Below, piece by piece: positions 6,901 to 8,400 of a stretch of DNA of 8,400 nt. Position numbers and translations under genes: made by a program. The stretch is from Spirochaetaceae bacterium (lineage in GTDB: Bacteria; Spirochaetota; Spirochaetia; Treponematales; Rectinemataceae), in contig JAEUJG010000022.1 of assembly GCA_016794765.1 (NCBI GenBank), positions 1 to 8,400 on the forward strand. The letters are read 5' to 3'. The notes under the pieces were generated by a model. That model did no database searches. It saw only the letters and a list, made by a program, of their open reading frames with translations, and was not told the origin of the DNA. Each line of letters opens with the position of its first letter. The stretch's first letter is position 1.

Positions 6901-7286
6901 ACGGCGATCCCGAGCGGGCCCGATCTGCGCTCGCGGAGATCATCGCGCGCGAGCCGGGTTACGTCGCCGCCTACCTCAATCTCGCGACGCTGGCGCTGGC
7001 CGTGGGCAAGCGCGAGGAGGCGGCGGCCCTGCTCAAGCGGGCCGAAGGCGCCTCGCCGGGGACGACCGCCGTCCGCGCCTACGCGGAGCGGACCGGCCTC
7101 GTCGCGGCGCTCGGGCCGGGCCAAGGCGCGGCCAAGCCGGGGACGACGGCGGGAGCCGCGCCGGCGGGCGCCGCGGGTTCGGCGGCCGGAGGTCCTGCCC
7201 CGGGCGCCGCCGGGCCGGCGCTAGCCGACTCGGCGGCCGCCGGGACGAGAGCCGCGGGCGCCGAGGCGCCGCGCTGGGAGGAATAA
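3918..7286 (+). CDS. Exported NHL-propeller/TPR/transglutaminase-like protein
   Basis: 1122 residues. ATG 3918 opens a clear signal peptide (Arg5, hydrophobic to ~24), cleaved near GLA-AQ. Next come six QQP units (25-42), an unassigned N-terminal region (~50-195), and repeated NHL-like blades such as YPYGLAARPDGSLLVA, FAYGLALTPAGTLFV and VYAASAGPDGTLWLVD (~205-456). TPR-like helices follow (~463-515, FALAEAYEAAGALESARAEF), then a helical linker, an Ig-like beta segment (~620-720, ending LYRRTAIAWDD) and a transglutaminase-type core: GGDCDD (Cys824), PGHVFLAFD (His850) and WIPLEST (Glu886, likely in the Asp position). TPRs return at ~978-1060, followed by an Ala/Gly/Pro-rich tail (from ~1065). 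The Cys-His-acid set is intact, so peptide-bond cleavage or amide crosslinking is possible, but the family's reaction is not known to me; scaffolding is an alternative. I associate this architecture with spirochaetes. It stands alone, with no partner gene in the window. Confidence 0.88.
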   Translation: MNTIRVLSLVAAVALAGMGGGLAAQQPQQPQQPQQPQQPQQPRQGPAKASAGLTIAEPYWQALDADSAATVKKAWRAALELVAADLGPSFAPILSNQAAPAAGRQGPLLRATIAGQRGSYSAVFQLEGIPPATGGASGAATGATQAVEANAARYLSFAAVEPSTALEFARALESLLRLLERGPSRPSPVLVDAFSPSELVGVDFASDPSLFYPYGLAARPDGSLLVACGQTVLELDGFWRVKGLPAKRLSDEGNLVFAYGLALTPAGTLFVRSADGTGLWAFAEGSEDYRRLRLDAPAGSLFGVMGDGSPFVVSMQPRLARVYGARGRRDIPLAADASVYAASAGPDGTLWLVDAAKGSVRIVDAEGGLRDIVYPELPPGTVLMKLRVLADGGFLGATQTDLRRFDASGRQLWVWDGKESGLALSFLSNSDLAVAPGGIVYVNDFMGRRILRLAEDPAALPPPLARIARADRALRAEPARPELRFALAEAYEAAGALESARAEFGRYLEERPADARAADREQGLRIELLAAKAAAAEKDARTRLSRFGPETAREAYGRAMRTLEGLAAAKPGDAALAERMRSLRAAFQAAERGSAAAPRSPELVRVELAALFPSLLQAYRGRPAGRIVLRNGLGEPLTRLSAELFVQKYMDYPSRGPELASLKPGAEAALDLSALLNERVLEVEEDLPLQARITLRFTDSGGERSVELFRPVTLYRRTAIAWDDSGKLAGFVTPNEESVSRIAFESLAPAAATAAGAPVPRVAAPDLVSTRFQRAVALGGALGALPLSYVPDPGSPIAAALGRGEAVDTVRFPRTTLAYRGGDCDDTTALLASVLEAAGIPTAILTTPGHVFLAFDSGEDGESAWLFAAPGYETIVAGGRTWIPLESTVLGEGFAAAWKAASILVARHRGGRDFEFLPLAALRAAYPALPLPPGLQPAARPDAEAKAALAAKDRAALLAEIYAPLAAEREAARASARGKDWSRATNRLARLAASYGDPERARSALAEIIAREPGYVAAYLNLATLALAVGKREEAAALLKRAEGASPGTTAVRAYAERTGLVAALGPGQGAAKPGTTAGAAPAGAAGSAAGGPAPGAAGPALADSAAAGTRAAGAEAPRWEE
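3990..4043 (+). repeat. Six perfect 9-bp units CAGCAGCCC encoding (Gln-Gln-Pro)x6
   Basis: Six identical, in-frame copies follow directly after the signal peptide codons. All copies use the same codons (CAG CAG CCC), so this is DNA-level expansion rather than selected protein repetition. Such a tract can gain or lose 9-bp units by slippage without breaking the frame, changing only the length of a flexible linker at the mature N-terminus. Confidence 0.95.
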
Positions 7287-7302
7287 CCGGAGCGAGGGAG
7301 CG

Positions 7303-7356
7303 CGGACTCCCGGCGCGGCGCCGACTCCTGGTGGCGCCCGGACTCCCGGCGCGGCG
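7303..7356. repeat. Three tandem 18-bp repeats between convergent genes
   Basis: CGGACTCCCGGCGCGGCG occurs identically at 7303-7320 and 7339-7356. The unit between them (7321-7338) keeps 12 of 18 bases, including GACTCC in phase. The array lies 17 bases after the stop of the transglutaminase-like gene and ends 33 bases before the stop of the membrane protein gene. GGCGCC at 7317-7322 and 7333-7338 can pair as a 6-bp stem. The array may serve as a 3'-end structure for both genes; there is no T-run. Confidence 0.7.
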
Positions 7357-7364
7357 CGGGCATA

Positions 7365-7375
7365 GGGCGCCGCCC
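7365..7375. terminator. Small GC hairpin GGGC-GCC-GCCC before the convergent stop codon
   Basis: GGGC (7365-7368) and GCCC (7372-7375) close a 3-base loop, 14 bases beyond the TAG (7391-7389) of the minus-strand gene. The stem is short and no T-run follows, so termination is only suggested by position. Confidence 0.25.
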
Positions 7376-7388
7376 ACACCCGGGATAG

Positions 7389-8177
7389 CTAGCGCCCCAG
7401 CTCCATCACCGCGCCGGCGCCGAGAATGACGACGGGAATCGCGAAGCCGACGCCCGCGTGGGCGACGCCGAGAACCCGTACCGTCTCGTGGTCGCCGGTT
7501 CTGAGGGCCTCGCTCGTGAAATATCCCATCACGGCCTCGGAGGCCATGAGGAAGGCGTGGGCGAAGAAGGCGTAGCGGTGCGCCTTGGAACGGGACAGGC
7601 CAGGCTCTAGGGGACCCATGAAGCCGATGCCCGTCGCCGCGTCGGCGAGGTAGAGGGTCTCGCCGGCGGCGAGGAGGCCGACATGGGTCCACCGGAGCGC
7701 CTGGCCGCGCCCGCCGCCGTAGAGGTCGCCGATGGCGGTCGCGCACTGCGGACCGATTTGCGACTCCTCGGTCATGCCGAGGGAATCGCGGATCTCGTGC
7801 CCGGCCGTCATGAGGTCGTAGGCGCGCACGGCGCCGACGACGCCCGCGGCGAGGAGGAGTCCTCCGGAGGCCCAGCCCGCGGCCTTGTGAAAGGCCGTCT
7901 TGCTCGGGAATCCGAAAAAGGGCGACGCCGGAGCCGCGCCCGCCGCGCCCGCCGTGGCGGCGGATACGGCGTCGCTCCCGGCCGCGGGGGACGGCGCCTC
8001 CGCCGTGGCCGCGGAGACCGCGTCGGAACCGGCAAGGCGGGAAGGCGCGGCGGGGCCCGGGCCATAGGTCATCGGGAGCGGCGTACCCGCGGTCGGCGGA
8101 AGGGCCGTCGCCGCGAAGGCCGCCGACGCGCCGGCGGCGCAAGTAAGGATGAGGACAAGCGTTCGGATGGGTTGCAT
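7389..8177 (-). CDS. Exported four-helix membrane protein, possible b-type haem protein
   Basis: 262 residues from ATG 8177; not recognised as a named family. A signal peptide (MQPIRTLVLIL...) is probably cleaved after AFA (residue 22). Then follows a Pro/Ala-rich linker (23-86) with the 10-mer GSDAVSAATA twice (50-59, 67-76). The rest forms four predicted membrane helices (~100-122, 163-187, 200-222, 233-258). Histidines cluster at helix starts or inside helices: His97 (FHK), His165 (RWTH), His200 and His207 (KAHRYAFFAH), His240 (VAHAG). Histidines on several helices recall cytochrome b561-like or ferric-reductase-like haem proteins, so electron transfer across or within the membrane is possible, but no family signature confirms it. 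A role passing electrons to the flavin reductase at 178-2106 is speculative. There is no strong Shine-Dalgarno; only a weak AGG lies about nine bases before the ATG. Confidence 0.75.
   Translation of the reverse strand: MQPIRTLVLILTCAAGASAAFAATALPPTAGTPLPMTYGPGPAAPSRLAGSDAVSAATAEAPSPAAGSDAVSAATAGAAGAAPASPFFGFPSKTAFHKAAGWASGGLLLAAGVVGAVRAYDLMTAGHEIRDSLGMTEESQIGPQCATAIGDLYGGGRGQALRWTHVGLLAAGETLYLADAATGIGFMGPLEPGLSRSKAHRYAFFAHAFLMASEAVMGYFTSEALRTGDHETVRVLGVAHAGVGFAIPVVILGAGAVMELGR
7950..8030 (-). repeat. Duplicated 10-residue linker motif in the membrane protein
   Basis: GSDAVSAATA is encoded at 8030-8001 and again at 7979-7950, a 51-bp period. The two copies are identical in protein but five of ten codons differ, including TCC versus AGC for the first Ser, which needs two base changes. 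Confidence 0.85.
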
Positions 8178-8185
8178 GCGCCCAG

Positions 8186-8214
8186 CCTATAGAATAATGA
8201 CATCGATGTCACAA
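8186..8214 (-). promoter_or_regulatory. Candidate promoter of the membrane protein gene
   Basis: On the minus strand TTGTGA (8214-8209, four of six) and TATAGG (8191-8186, four of six) are separated by 17 bases. The -10 ends nine bases before the A of the ATG at 8177, so the transcript would start at or within a few bases of the start codon. The spacer and part of the -35 are covered by the palindrome at 8198-8211. Confidence 0.4.
8198..8211. promoter_or_regulatory. Perfect 14-bp palindrome, likely repressor operator
   Basis: TGACATCGATGTCA is its own reverse complement over all 14 bases. It is flanked by direct AATAAT hexamers (8193-8198 and 8213-8218, 20 bp apart). It overlaps the proposed -35 and spacer of the membrane protein gene, the expected place for a repressor dimer. 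It does not fit the spacing of CRP (TGTGA-N6-TCACA) or Rex (TTGTGA-N6-TCACAA) sites, so the regulator is unknown. Confidence 0.6.
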
Positions 8215-8268
8215 TAATCCGCCATTAGTTTGAGGAAAGTTAGCCCGCTCGTACTCGCGGCGGGCGAC
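8209..8268 (-). CDS. Possible truncated C-terminus of an upstream gene (uncertain)
   Basis: Reading leftward, an open frame ends at TGA (8211-8209). Its last residues read RGEVARREYERANFPQTNGGLL. The RGEV...EYER stretch resembles the short C-terminal helical motif of SHOCT-type proteins, and its codons are GC-ending, but the final ten codons are AT-richer and the stop overlaps the palindrome. Upstream sequence merges into the G/C low-complexity tract, so the frame cannot be followed. It may simply be noncoding. Confidence 0.2.
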   Translation of the reverse strand, partial: VARREYERANFPQTNGGLL

Positions 8269-8318
8269 CTCGCCCCGGCTTCGGGACCCCGCCCTTGTTG
8301 GGCCCGCCGCCGCCCCGC

Positions 8319-8400
8319 CGGGGCGGGGGGGGGGGGCGGGTGTTGGCGGGGGGGGGGCGGGGGGGGGGCGGGGGGGGGGGGGGGGTGTGGGCCGGCGGGG
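8319..8400. other. Poly-G low-complexity tract, probable contig-end artefact
   Basis: G-runs of 12, 10, 10 and 16 bases (8325-8336, 8348-8357, 8359-8368, 8370-8385) are broken by single C or short GT interruptions and continue to the window edge. Nothing coding is readable. Dark-cycle poly-G from two-colour sequencing or collapsed assembly at a contig end is the simplest explanation. Confidence 0.75.

Noticed and set aside
3840..7124. 1094-codon frame antisense to the transglutaminase-like gene
   Set aside because: Gly/Arg/Glu-rich with no recognisable domain; its (GLL)n stretch is merely the antisense of the QQP array.
7033..8142. 369-codon minus-strand frame over the membrane protein gene
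   Set aside because: Arg/Gly/Pro low complexity in a shifted frame of the signal-peptide membrane protein, which has clear helices.
8209..8214. CRP or Rex binding site at TTGTGA
   Set aside because: The other half-site is missing at the required N6 spacing; the symmetry centre belongs to TGACATCGATGTCA instead.

Overview
The window is very GC-rich (about 70% by eye, not computed), with strong G/C at third codon positions. The exception is a short AT-rich strip at the left edge (about 1-136). It holds four complete genes and no RNA genes, mobile elements or CRISPR. The three exported products, the lipid-anchored flavin reductase and the NHL/TPR/transglutaminase protein resemble proteins I associate with free-living or gut spirochaetes, but that assignment is an inference. 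The last ~80 bases are a low-complexity poly-G tract that looks like a bad contig end.

Layout. 1-177: AT-rich control region with a perfect -35 hexamer and several dyads; one, TACCCCCTTGAGGGGGTA, resembles CsoR/CstR-type operators. 178-2106 (+): lipoprotein with an FMN-binding domain and a fumarate-reductase-type FAD domain. 2107-2228: two strong hairpins between convergent genes. 2229-3737 (-): FAD oxidoreductase of the phytoene desaturase/retinol saturase type. 3738-3917: compact divergent promoter region. 3918-7286 (+): exported 1122-residue protein with six Gln-Gln-Pro units, an NHL-like propeller, TPRs, an Ig-like segment and an intact transglutaminase-type Cys-His-Glu set. 7287-7388: three 18-bp tandem repeats between convergent genes. 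7389-8177 (-): signal-peptide membrane protein with four predicted helices and several helix-associated histidines. 8178-8400: promoter with a perfect 14-bp palindrome, a possible truncated upstream C-terminus, then poly-G.

How they fit together. No two adjacent genes are co-directional, so there is no operon here; each gene has its own control region. The clearest biological theme is extracytoplasmic redox chemistry: a flavinylated, lipid-anchored C=C reductase, and a membrane protein that could be a b-type haem carrier. A functional link between them is speculation. The most informative point is the reductase active site: the proton donor and one carboxylate clamp of fumarate reductase are kept, but the other clamp is rebuilt (Tyr in place of His), so the acceptor is probably an unsaturated acid other than fumarate.
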